Source: Marchantia polymorpha subsp. ruderalis (taxonomy: Eukaryota > Streptophyta > Marchantiopsida > Marchantiales > Marchantiaceae). From it: 64,000 bases of DNA. A program made the position numbers and the translations under genes. Below are positions 22,201 to 35,267 of this stretch, one piece after another. Each line of letters begins with the position of its first letter. Position 1 is the first letter of the stretch. The stretch spans positions 16,810,001-16,874,000 of the forward strand of contig AP031358.1 in the NCBI GenBank assembly GCA_037833965.1. The letters run 5' to 3'. The notes beneath the pieces were generated by a model. It did not search any database, was not told the DNA's origin, and was given only the letters and a program-made list of their open reading frames with translations.

Positions 22201-25000
22201 TCCCTTAAGAACATCATGACTTAATATGACAAACTTGATATAATTCTTAGACTAGCAGTCAAACTGTGGGTTTCATATTTTTTATCACAAAAAAGGGACA
22301 AGTTGTGCTATATCCAGAATGTACAAAATTTCGTAAATATCAAAAAGGCAGATGTAAAGGTTGCAAAGCAGACCGTACACAGCTTTGTTAACGTCGGCTC
22401 CAAGACGGTAGATGTTTAGTATACTAAACACATGGGCAATATGATAAATATGCACGAAAATACGTTAACATGATTCTCATACATGAATTTCATGGGGATG
22501 ACCGCAGAGATAGTAATTATCAATCCTCCAGCTTCACTTCGATAGAAAAAAGTATATGTTTTCAAGTTGTTAATCATTTCTCCATATTTATCCTGGCATT
22601 TGCTAACTGGTTTAGCTTTAGACATACACATGAACAGGGTTTATCAATCGTGAGATGCGTTGAATAATTGAAGTTGACACTACAAAGAGATGAAAACCGT
22701 TACCTGGTATCCGTCGACAAGCCTGTCGACGGATACCAGGTAACGGTTGCCGACCCTCCGAGCCAGTTCGTTCTCAGATTTACATTGGACGAATTATGTT
22801 TTTTTATTGTGGTACGTTAATCATTTTAGGCTAATTCGATGAGAGAGAAACAAAGAATCAACTTATATGAATAATGATATTATATGCTGGTAAAATTTAT
22901 TTATTATAAAATGTGGTACGTTGATATTATATACTGGTATATAATATCAGTGTATTGCTTATAAAAGTCAATTCTCCCATTTATAACTTCCACAGCCGAG
23001 AAATTGCATGAACGGCCTATAAGTTTCCAACATCGTATATCGTGATCCATCAAACTAACCTCGGTTTATCCAGGGTATTTGTGATATGTGTATCTTGATG
23101 AATTCAATGCTCCACTTCTAACTAGATCTCACTACATATGTATAGTTTCCATTGCAATATTAGATTTAGATTGTTTAATCAATACTATATTTAAAATCTT
23201 ATGTGATATTTTTTTCTCTAAATAATGCACAAATTTTCATATCTAGAATATGGAGTATCCACATCTCAATAAATTTCAAACAAATTTTTTTCTAAAATAT
23301 TGAAATAAATGTGATAATGTTTTTTTAATACTCTAATCTATTGGATGCTCTATATTAACTTGGTAACATGGAAGATAATCTACAAAGATAAACAACGTGA
23401 GCGATTTTGTATATTTCCAGCTACATTCAAGCTCAACAGAAGCTTACCATGTGAGCTCATATTTCTTTAAACAGTTATGATTGTTTCAGATTTGCAACAT
23501 TTTGAAGAACTTTGACTGAAAAAAGTCAGAGTGAATATTGTCATACTTACATATTATTAACTCACTTATCATGTCCACAAGCAGTATGCTTCTTCTCTCT
23601 ATATTGGTGGCGATAAGCAAGACATAATATATCTCTATTTTATAATCATATCAAGTGAACAAAATATGTAGAATACTCCAAATCTATCTGTATTCATTGA
23701 TATAATTTCTGATTTATGACCTTAGAATTGAGCCCAAATATCTGATCAATTATTGATGTCTTGAAATATGAAAAAATTTCAAAAACATATTATGGTAACA
23801 AACTTCTTATAACGCATGAGATGAATTTAAGTTAAAGAAGTTACAATTAGAAAAAAGTTTCCAAAAAATCTATGTTCATCTAGAGCATTTTGGTGATGTT
23901 TATTTTTGTGACTAAATACTGTAATAATTTTAAGCTTGAAGTTATTTCAATCAATATATTTCATTCATGGAATCATTTTGGATATGACATAGATATGACA
24001 TGTATAAAGATGTCGTGAGTGAACATTTAATCATCAAAGAAGCTCCCAAAATATGCAATAGCAATTAGAAAAAATATGAATTCTCTTGTAAAAGAGAGAG
24101 GCCAATTTCAAATCAAAGAAAGATTGAACTGGCAAACAACTATAGGCAATTTCTACTGTAGTAAAGTTTACAAGCTCGAGTTGCAAATATTCAAAATGAA
24201 CTGATTATAAAGGATATCGTGTCGTTAAGACTTTACCTCTCTATTATCAATTTCATGAAAAAATTATGAAGTTGAACCAATTCATCAATACTGACTCTTC
24301 TTTGCAAATATTAAATTTGTTAATCCAAGGATTTAACTTAAAGTTTATATAAATTGGAAAAAAATCATTATGCATCTTGCAATATTACATATAAATGAAT
24401 ATTGAAATATGAATATCATTTGGAGACTTGAGTTTACAGAATTTAGTCCCAAAAACATTTCCAAGTGATTGAGTTTTTAAGTCATGTGAAGAATAATATC
24501 ATAATTGAAGTAGGTCTTCTTGCACAACACTTGAACAGAAGGATTGCAAGTATGTAACACATTTTCAGACCAAAGATTCATTTATTATCACTTAGTTTCA
24601 CTTGTAGAACACCTCAACAGATTATGTGATATTTCTATAATTTCATCATAATATAGTGAGAACAAAGATCTCATTACAATTATCGGAATTGAATATTCTA
24701 GAACAAACTCAAGTAGAACTTTGGATAAATAAAAGTAAAGATCAAATGGATTTTTCTCATTGCCTTTTTCTGTCGATGGTTCAAAGGGTCAAAGTATATT
24801 ACATTAAGTATGGAAAGATCATGTTAAGGATGAAACATAGGGTAACTAGGAACTAGTACCATGAGAGTCTAATCATATATATTTACGATGATCATTTAGG
24901 TGATCTTTATTTCATTTGTAATAACGATAACTATCATTTATATTACTTTTGTATAACATTAGTTTATCTAATATAGAACTCAAACCAAACTAATTGTACT
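22200..25000. other. AT-rich intergenic DNA
   Basis: Strongly AT-rich with no frame above about 70 codons. Apart from the palindrome at 22695-22748 I see no organised structure. Confidence 0.55.
22695..22748. repeat. Perfect inverted repeat, 25-bp arms, 4-nt loop
   Basis: The left arm 22695-22719 (starting AACCGTTACCTGG) is exactly complementary in reverse to 22724-22748, with AGCC between. A transcript from either strand would fold into a perfect 25-bp hairpin. The bases just outside (A22694, G22749) do not pair, so the repeat has sharp ends. It is GC-richer than the surrounding AT-rich DNA and encodes nothing. Confidence 0.95.
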
Positions 25001-25428
25001 TATAGCTATGCATTGCTAAAAGCGGGCAGAAAGAGAAATTGCTTCACTCAATACTCGTATTCCACATGTTAGTTATTTCGTAGAGTACATATGATCAATA
25101 AATTGCTTCTGAAGCAAATCGCTTGCCCAGCAGCTTCCATGACTTTCTGAACAAGGAATGTATGCCAACACTTAAAAGGTTAAATGCACTCATCTGCTAT
25201 AGCGATAGAGGATGTTGCTAGGACTAATCAGCCAGAAATCAAGTAATTTGTAGGGAGTGATATAACAAAAGAATGGAAGAGAGCCAAGTTCACATACCAC
25301 GATTGGGGACAACATTACACAATTGTTGGTAGCTTTTGTAAAGGGGAATACGTTCTTCAGAGATAGACGGAACACGAATTTACACGGCTGATGGACGGAA
25401 GTAAGACAAACCTCTTCACGGCACTGCG

Positions 25429-25460
25429 AAACCCTAAGCCCTGGGACATATGAACCCTAG
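25429..25460 (+). promoter_or_regulatory. Telo-box motifs upstream of RPS15a
   Basis: AAACCCTAA at 25429-25437 and AACCCTAG at 25453-25460 match the telo-box and a close variant. This motif is typical of plant ribosomal-protein and other translation-gene promoters or leaders. They lie about 400 bp before the RPS15a ATG and just upstream of the probable 5' UTR exon. Confidence 0.7.
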
Positions 25461-25556
25461 CAACGACTGTATCGTTCTTTTACGACTTCGAAGCTTTCCG
25501 CTGTGACCTGCGTGGCCAATTTTTGCTTCAATTGCAGCTCGGGCGCCCGAAGTCAG

Positions 25557-25837
25557 GTACGAATAACATTTTATGTGAAGATCGTGACACAAAATCTAGT
25601 GAAATTTTTCGAACTCTGGAACCTGTAAATTTGATCGATTTGAAATACATCAGGCGGATCCGAATGTGAAAGCAAAGTGCCCACGATGGCGGAAAAAGTA
25701 TTATAGGCATGAGTAGTGTCCAGAATTACGTGACGAATTCAGTTGCATTGTGGCATGTACAATTTCATAGCTCAATTCAGTTAAATGTTTGAGGGCGCCA
25801 ACTCAATCACCCGCAAATTCCTTGTCTGATACCTTAG
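25557..25837 (+). other. Probable 5' UTR intron of RPS15a
   Basis: A donor (GAAGTCAG|GTACG, intron from 25557) and an acceptor (ATACCTTAG|GCACA, exon from 25838) would remove the leader sequence and leave the ATG five bases into the second exon. Leader introns close to the start codon are common in plant ribosomal-protein genes. Inferred from splice sites only. Confidence 0.5.
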
Positions 25838-25842
25838 GCACA

Positions 25843-27675
<1,833 letters not shown>

Positions 27676-28086
27676 GCAGTAAGGGATGTGGACCGAAGAG
27701 TATTTTTTGAACGTGTAGAATGTCTTTTGTAGATTAGACATTTGTAAACCATCTACTTGCCCCTTACCTGGTGAGCAACACAGCTTGGGTGCAGACTCAG
27801 ATAAGTTGACGTATGAGTGAGTGGGCCACTCATACAACATTAGTCTTGTCACGAGTGTAGTGAAGGCCAGGTTCTGCTTAACGATTTTGTCGCTATGAAT
27901 ATTTGGAGGAATGAATGATGGGTACTATTCTCCCACTCAGTCTCGCCTGAGCATCTTGACAAGTGATATATTGCACTTGGTTTGAGTCTCATTCCCGCAG
28001 TGTGTATGTAATTGGTATTTTCATGATGAGTGTTCAGTACTAAAACCTCCCACGGCTATATTTTTGTCCATGAGATTACATCGACC

Positions 28087-28482
28087 TCAGCGACCAGCGC
28101 ATATATCGTGAGATGGTCTCGTATGAAGCCGGAATCTTCCAGTGATTGAAGATACAAATTTTGCCGGTGATTCTGAGTAGTCTATGCAACCTATGCTTAA
28201 TGATACATTGTCCATGCACAATTGTATGAACGTGGTTTCACCTACAGACGTGTTGTGAATGTAATGGGTTTGTCGATCATGAGCGTTTGCTTGGTTTCGC
28301 ATCCAAACCCATGTTCTTTGTTTCGGGAAGGTATTCCTCATAAACAGAGCCGCGTTTTTCTCAACTGTCGAAGATAGAAAATTGTGTAGCGTGGAGATGT
28401 GAGGAAGCGGATGGGAGCCGGGACGCATAGACATTAGGACATGGCGAGCAGGCCGAGCTTCCAAGGGGAAAGGAGATGCCAA
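28087..28482 (-). other. Unassigned 131-codon open frame
   Basis: A continuous minus-strand frame without recognised motif; the frame opens at a TTG, with the first ATG codons about 16-18 codons in. It lies just 3' of the exon-like blocks at 28.5-29.2 kb but follows their apparent stop codon. It may be chance or 3' UTR. Confidence 0.2.
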
Positions 28483-28504
28483 AGACCGGCATCCTTAGGG
28501 AGGA

Positions 28505-29235
28505 TCATGAGTTGTACAATCCAACGTTCCGAGTCAGCTGCTGAATGGAATTTCCGCAGCCTCCCCCATCTCCCCCCTGTCTCGAGGAGCATATGTTGGA
28601 CATAAGCGGTGAGAATCTCTGGAAATCTGAATATGGTTTATCTTTCCGCTCGCGGGATCTTACCTGCCTTGATACTGGCGCATTCTTCTGGCGCATGTAC
28701 TCCCTTTCCACGATGCACCTGCCCCCGACACCTAGCGGGGGTCTGGTCCACCAGTGGAATAGGCGTATTTTGTTGTGTCTCTCATGGCAAACCTCCCTTC
28801 GAATTCCCCGTCCTCTCGCCGGAAACTTTTCAGGAAGTCCAAACAGGATTGCATATACTCCACGATGACCCTGGATTGTGTACTAATAGTACTGGGACCT
28901 CTATATCTCCTCTGCAAGTCGGACCTCCAACCTGTTTTCTCTCAGATTACCGCAACAAGATTACTGTGTTTTGTTCCTATGGTCCCATGTTTTCGGAAAA
29001 AGTCACTGGCCAAAGCATTAAGTTTCCAGCGCTGCTGTTCTGGATGTTATTTTTTGTGTTGGACAGCGTCGCTCAAAAAGATCTCACCCGTGGAAGCCCT
29101 ATATTTAGTGCTCCCAGTGATAGGGCTACGTAAGTCTGGTTCTTCACTCTTCGTACCTAGGCTTACGGTCGCTGGGTCTACGCATTCTCCGCCGCCTCGA
29201 CTCTCAATCTCCGAGTACAATGGAATTCTGCTCGA
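28505..29235 (-). CDS. Unrecognised minus-strand gene, 3' part (partial model)
   Basis: Several minus-strand blocks look exonic. About 29235-29090 reads RIPLYSEIESRGGGECVDPA and ends at a strong donor (CACGG|GTGAGAT). About 28913-28750 reads RRYRGPSTISTQSRVIVEYM and CLDFLKSFRREDGEFEG. About 28705-28653 reads EREYMRQKNAPVSRQ and ends CAG|GTAAGA. About 28576-28505 reads GGDGGGCGNSIQQLTRNVG and stops at 28505, joining in phase 0 to the previous block. Joins between the first three blocks are not settled. No domain is recognised; the C-terminus is Gly-rich. Function unknown. Confidence 0.35.
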
Positions 29236-29299
29236 TGCACATGGATATAAAATTGAAGGAAGTAAATGTATCTGCTTTATATTCTTCTCACTGTGTAGA

Positions 29300-32150
29300 T
29301 TAAAACTTGAAAAGTCGATCTAGTGAGAGGGGGAAGTGGAAGTGGAAGTGGGGAACAACGGATGCTTTGATGTCTTCGAGGGATCGTATCTAGGCGACCG
29401 AGTCGGTTTCGCGGACACGAAATTCTCTCGAACCTTTTGAGCACACGTGCACGTAGAGCACAGCCATCGTACTGGGTGGAATGTACTAGCCCTCTCAAGG
29501 TTCTCAAGGCACTGACACCCCTTAATTTTGACCCAAGCGCAGTCGACGGAGCGTCTGGGACGGGAGAGAGCTCCACAGCCCGTGTAATCATTCATTCGCA
29601 CGTGTTTTCCGTGCTCTCCATGTTTTCCATGTTGTCCTACGCCTCGCAGCGTGTATGTCACGGGCTCACTCTACGGTTTCCTTTGAACCTTGTTTCTGCC
29701 GCATACCGCGTGGTATGTATCTGCGGCCATGTGTCATGTCCGACCTGCCAATCAAGCTCCCCCTCCGACGGACGCTCAAATTCTCCCCCAAACGCTCTCA
29801 AGTTTTCATCGTCTTAGGCAAACTCGATGGACCGACCAACCTAAACCGAGCACCGGGAAGAGGGATCTTTCCGCTGCGATTAGCGTGGAGAAGGCCGGCG
29901 GGCTCGAAGTGTAGGAGGGAAGCCATGTACGTCCTCGCAGCCAAAGGTCAAAATCCATCTATCAATTTTTCCCCATTGCCACTCCGACCTCCCCCATCTC
30001 ATCAATACGATTGATGTGTGAACGAACTTACGCAAGTCCAGGAGTTGGTACCCGAACTGGCCGACGGAGAGGCCGGCGACAGTGGCATGAGCAGCATGTC
30101 CGGAGTCGGGCCTTCCTGCGGGTAGAAGGACAATGGCGCATCTGTCGTGTTTCTGTCATCTCTGGACATTTTAAGGTGGGAGACGCGAGGTTCGAGTTGG
30201 ACAATTAGGATATGAAATGTATTCCGAATCACCTCAGAATCCGTCTCCGGAACAATAACGTGTACGGTAAACCCAACGACGCGCTGTGGCCCGAGTAGAT
30301 GTTATGCGGAGAGAACAGTGGAGGCGAGTGTGTGGACGAAGAGAAGCCTGGACGAGTCGGAAACTCGAAAGAGTCAGTTAATCATGCAAGAAAACTGTTC
30401 TCAACGACAAGCAAGTGGTGAAGTACCGTGGACCGTGCACAGCAATCTGGGCGTATAATTTTAAGGGCGAACGCCTTTTGGACTGCAGGCGGTGAACAGG
30501 GGCCAAGTTGCACTGATGTCATAGACTTACACGATTCACGAGTACCAAAGGTGACGGTCTATACGCAGGCAGCTAGCTACGCGAGGGATCTGAGCTGTAG
30601 ATGCAAGCATATCGGCTCTCCGCCTCGTTCTCGCCATGATCAGACGGTAACACCGTCGGCCCTGTTTCCCTGGTCCGTCACTCCATCAATGAGACAAGCG
30701 ACAACGCAGCTCCGGTGCAGAGAAGACGCCTGCCTCGTCTTCGTACTAAATTTCCTGGCGAATCCACGAAATCCACGAATGACTAGGGCCATCGACCGAT
30801 GCTCGGGTACAACCCGGCCCCTCGGCCATGCAGAGCGAAGTGGTCAAACGCAGAAGTGCCCCGCACTGATGCTGCTGCTGGTGAACCCGAGGCCTGCCTC
30901 GAGACGCTTGTGAGTACGCAGCCTGCCATCTCTACAGTTGGTGCCAAGTACTCAAAGTACATCGATGTACCATCTCCGATACGGAGCGCCGAGACCTGTC
31001 CCGTCCCTTCTTCCAGAATAACTTCCTTCCTGGCCTGCCCGCCCCATGCCTGCCTCCATGCCTGCCTGACTGCCAGTGTCCAGCCTAAGAGCATCTCCGC
31101 ATCTGGCTTCGGTTGGGTGCAGGTTTTGAAAGTCGGCTGTAGATTTCACACGCTCCAAATCATCATACGTTTCTTCTCGCTGATAAGTGTGTGTCACATT
31201 CTATGTTTCCTGGCAAATGAGATGTCACTCGAAGATAAAAGTATGAGAGTTTATTGCTTCATTCTTTTCTGTGGCGAGTAGAGGCATCAGTGTGGAAAGG
31301 TCAGACCGTCACATCACTAGGATTTATAATGCTAGTGCTTGTCCCACTTCGCTAGTACTATCGATGAACAGAAGCGACATCAGCCACTTTAGCAGAGGGA
31401 TAGGGGAGAGCACTTTAGAAGGCGTGGGTACTTTTCAGCCACTTGATCACAACATGAGAGTGAGTAGAGTTCATTACCATTTTAAAGTTCCGTTTCATTT
31501 ATGATTGGCTTCAAGCTTTTTTAAAATGTGTTTAGAGAAATTCGGTGAATTTTTCATATTCAAGTTTATTCTCGAGTCTAACCCTATCTGTTGGCTGATC
31601 TTTTACGCTATCCTTTCATTGACTTCATGATTTGGTTCTAAAAGTATACAGTTGGATTTTTGAAGATATCAATATAAAAATCAGATTGTTTGTAGATATT
31701 AGAGTTTTAAAATTATCATTGCTCTTGGTTGTGGTTTTTTATGTGGGATGAGATACATGATCAAGTACAATGTAAAACTATTGATACATTTGTATCAAAC
31801 ATAGCTTCCCTTTCAATCTTGGTATGCATATAGTCATGTATGATACATTATGTCTAGCTTCTAATTTGCAAGAGTTACAAATTCACATGTGAAATTTGGA
31901 AATTATTTTGATTTAACCATTTAGTATCTACCATGAGGAATTTGAGTACATGACATTTCGTGCACCAAACTAGTCAACATGATGATGTGACGTGACATAT
32001 TTGATGTTCACAACATTGAAGAATCTTGTAGATACTTATGGTTATACCAATTGAATCATAGGCTTGTTAGCATGTTAGTCCGATGATCAGATTAACTTAT
32101 CACTTAATGATTCATCCATGCAATTTCCCAGCTTGTCGAAAGTTCAACTC
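29300..32150. other. Mid-GC intergenic stretch, no assigned gene
   Basis: Open frames of 75-160 codons overlap on both strands between 29.3 and 31.3 kb. The block 29661-29320 (minus) is the most coding-like and could be a 5' exon of the unrecognised gene at 28.5-29.2 kb. Frames at 30.4-31.3 kb on opposite strands shadow each other. From 31.5 kb the DNA becomes AT-rich and empty. Confidence 0.35.
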
Positions 32151-33351
32151 CAACATCTATGTGAAACATGGAGCGAAGGGGTCCGGCGGCTAGAGACGGC
32201 GAAGACACGAGAACTATGACACTTTGAGGTTTTTCATCTCGTGAGCAGATTCAGCTAGACGAAGGCGATTACTAGGCACATGAAGGAATGCAAAGGCAGG
32301 CGCAATAGCTTGCGCCTACGCTTTTTTGAAAAAGAAAAAAAGAAGGTGAATTTGAGCTTTTCTAATGGCTTTTCTTCGCGCACATACATAGTCTTTATCG
32401 ATAGCTTCCTTTGCACTAAGGAATGTACACGGACAACGGCTCGGCAGGCGATAGATACTACAACGACACACCACAGCCTCAAACCAATGATGATCACCGA
32501 AAACAACACACCGACAACAAAATAGCGGACACAAGGCGCGCTGCACATCTTACACCATGCCATTTGGAACATTGATGTAACCTTCAGCAACAACGAAGAC
32601 ACTCACGACACCTCTAGAGATATCAAATCACATGACCAAGACGAAAGCAAGCGCAGCCCGGACAAACATCTCCTCGATACGATGACTCTGTTGAGTCAAA
32701 TCACTCTAAACATCTCTACAGAGCAGGCTTACAAAAGACAAGTCAACAAAAGAGATACCGTAGCAGTAATTCTATCTCGACCGTGGCCTTAGCTTGGATC
32801 AAGTGCAAGAATGTGTTGACAGAGAATTCAAACACAACTGGAAACTCAGCACCACTACGGTCACTTGCATGGGTAGCAGAAATTTTCATGTCAAGTTCGT
32901 AGAGAAGACGAACAGTGACAAGACACTAACCACCATCCGCTTCAAATAATTGAGGCAGGAGTTGATTGTCATATCTTGATCTGAGTTTACTGACGACTAC
33001 GAGTATAATCCTCAAAAGTATCCAGTTTGGATTTATTTTCTGGAGCTCACATCATTGCAGATACGATGTCTACATGAAATAATAGCTACTCTTGGTCTTG
33101 TTCTCATCCCATCCACCAGAATGGACCAAACCAATAGGCCCTTTGTTCAAGACATGCGTGGAATGGAACCATGGCTCTCCAATCCCAACCAATGTGGAGT
33201 TCAACATAGAGGATTCTACTGCTCATGTTCATATCAAAGTAACACATCTCCCTAACTCGTGATGTAGTTGTCAAGGCTATCAAGGAGTGCAAAATCAAGG
33301 TGACCCGTTCTTCACATCGACACAAGGAGGAGCTAAGTAACAAGACACCTT

Positions 33352-34073
33352 TCACCAAACTGCACACAACACAAAGAACACACAAGCCAGGAGGAAGCTC
33401 AAACAAAGACTATCCAAACATGCCACAACGAGAAAACTCACTCCTTGAAAACTTGCAAAACACCACATGAATAGGAAAGCACAAACATAACACCTTCTTG
33501 TTTGTACTTTCCTATTTGAAAAGCACAAACAAATGTTTCAGTCAAAGAAGTATAGGGAGACCAGAATGAAGATACATTATACAAAGCTCAAACATCGTCA
33601 CAAAAATGACGATCTCCAACCAGGTGCAACAAACGCAAAACACTTCAATTACAAAGACTCACAGCAATCTTGACCACACTAATGTTCTCAAGGATACTTC
33701 ATCTCCTACCATGTTACAGATTTGGATCGGACCATCAAACCAACAGTACGTGTGCAATAGCACAAAGAACGCAGAGTTTCAGCTGCATCAACTCTGTACT
33801 TCGTCTTCTTTCTACTCCACCTTCACCAGGTTGAAGATAGTGTCAAGTATGAAAAATCCAACTGATGAACAGGGAACAAAATTCATCTCCATAGGAAAAA
33901 GGAAGAAACTGGTATTCAATTCAGAGTTGATTGTCAATGCACAACAAATCACAGCGGCTACTACACACAACGATGAATCCGCACACCACACACGCTCTGC
34001 AGCTAAAGACACATTCGAGAAGAGAAACATCTACATCAGTAACTCTTCATCTCACCAAACTGCACACAACACA
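33352..34073 (+). repeat. 22-bp direct repeat 700 bp apart inside the LINE
   Basis: TCACCAAACTGCACACAACA plus CA occurs at 33352-33373 and again at 34052-34073. The flanks do not match further. It lies in the A/C-rich probable ORF1 region. Confidence 0.8.
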
Positions 34074-35225
34074 TCTCTATTTGATAGTTAACTTTCACAC
34101 TGAATGTAGTTTACTGGAATGTGGGAGGTCTAAATGTAAACACCAAAAAGTATAAGGTTAGAAATTTCTACTTAAAGAGTCAAAATAGGCCGTATATCAT
34201 GGCAATACAAGAGCACAAACTAGATAACTTTCCCATGACGGCAATATGATACTTCCTCCATAGAACCTTTATGTGTTTGTGTTTTCCAAGACAACAGGAA
34301 GCTAGAGGAAGAGTTACAGGCGGAACAACGTTGTTTATTCACAAAAGTTTCATTGTCACACATTCGAGCAAGATTGATTATGGCTTTAATGTATGGGCGC
34401 AACTCTTCAAAGAAGATTATGAATTTCTTGTGGCCTCTATTTCTGATACTCACACTCTAAGCGAGAGAGTTGACCTTTGGAATCGCCTTCAAAACTCGTT
34501 TACTCACACCAATATTCTTTATGCAGAGACGGGAACATGATGGTTCTAGTTGAGGATTCCTAAGGAGACTGACAAATAGTCACTAGAGCGAAAGGGACCG
34601 CGATCTCACAATTTGGCATAAAACATAACCTGATGGATCTTTGACTGATGGCAGCTGAGGCGAGGAGACTCACTCACATCACATGGAGTTCCTATGAATG
34701 AACAGCTAGATTTTCTAGAATAGATCGGTTCTATGTGTAACATGGAAGAAGATGACTAACTGGTGCACAACATGTACTACATCATGCGGGCAACACGCTC
34801 TTCTATCATCTACCAATATGTAAGGTCCTAGAAATAGCACTTTCCAACCCACTGAAGGTAGAATTGCACTATGAGGTCCCACAATCTTCAAATGGAGTAC
34901 TACACTTCTCAGCAATGATGCGATCCAGACATGAACAAAAAATTTAGGAAAAATTACGTCATAGACATGAAGATTCTAGAAAGTCATACTACCAAGGAAT
35001 ACAACAAGTTCAGAAATACTTACGAACCAAGCAAAAAAAGCACAAAAACCTAATTTCAGCCATCGACATCATCCAACAGGAAATCATCCACCTACAACAG
35101 ACATCACCTGAAAAACTGACAATAACTCAACTCTCGTGTCTCGACTGGCTCGTAACAAAGAAGCAACGTGGACATACACGTGTGGTTCAAGGTGAAGCAC
35201 CTAATACTTGGAGACGTGCATAGTA

Positions 35226-35267
35226 ATTACTTGTTCAACATTTGTCGATAAATGTTGAACAAGTAAT
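35226..35267. repeat. Perfect inverted repeat, 18-bp arms, 6-nt loop
   Basis: ATTACTTGTTCAACATTT (35226-35243) is exactly complementary in reverse to 35250-35267, with GTCGAT between. It interrupts the LINE between its endonuclease and reverse-transcriptase parts. It is probably a fold-back duplication or small insertion after the LINE died. Confidence 0.95.
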
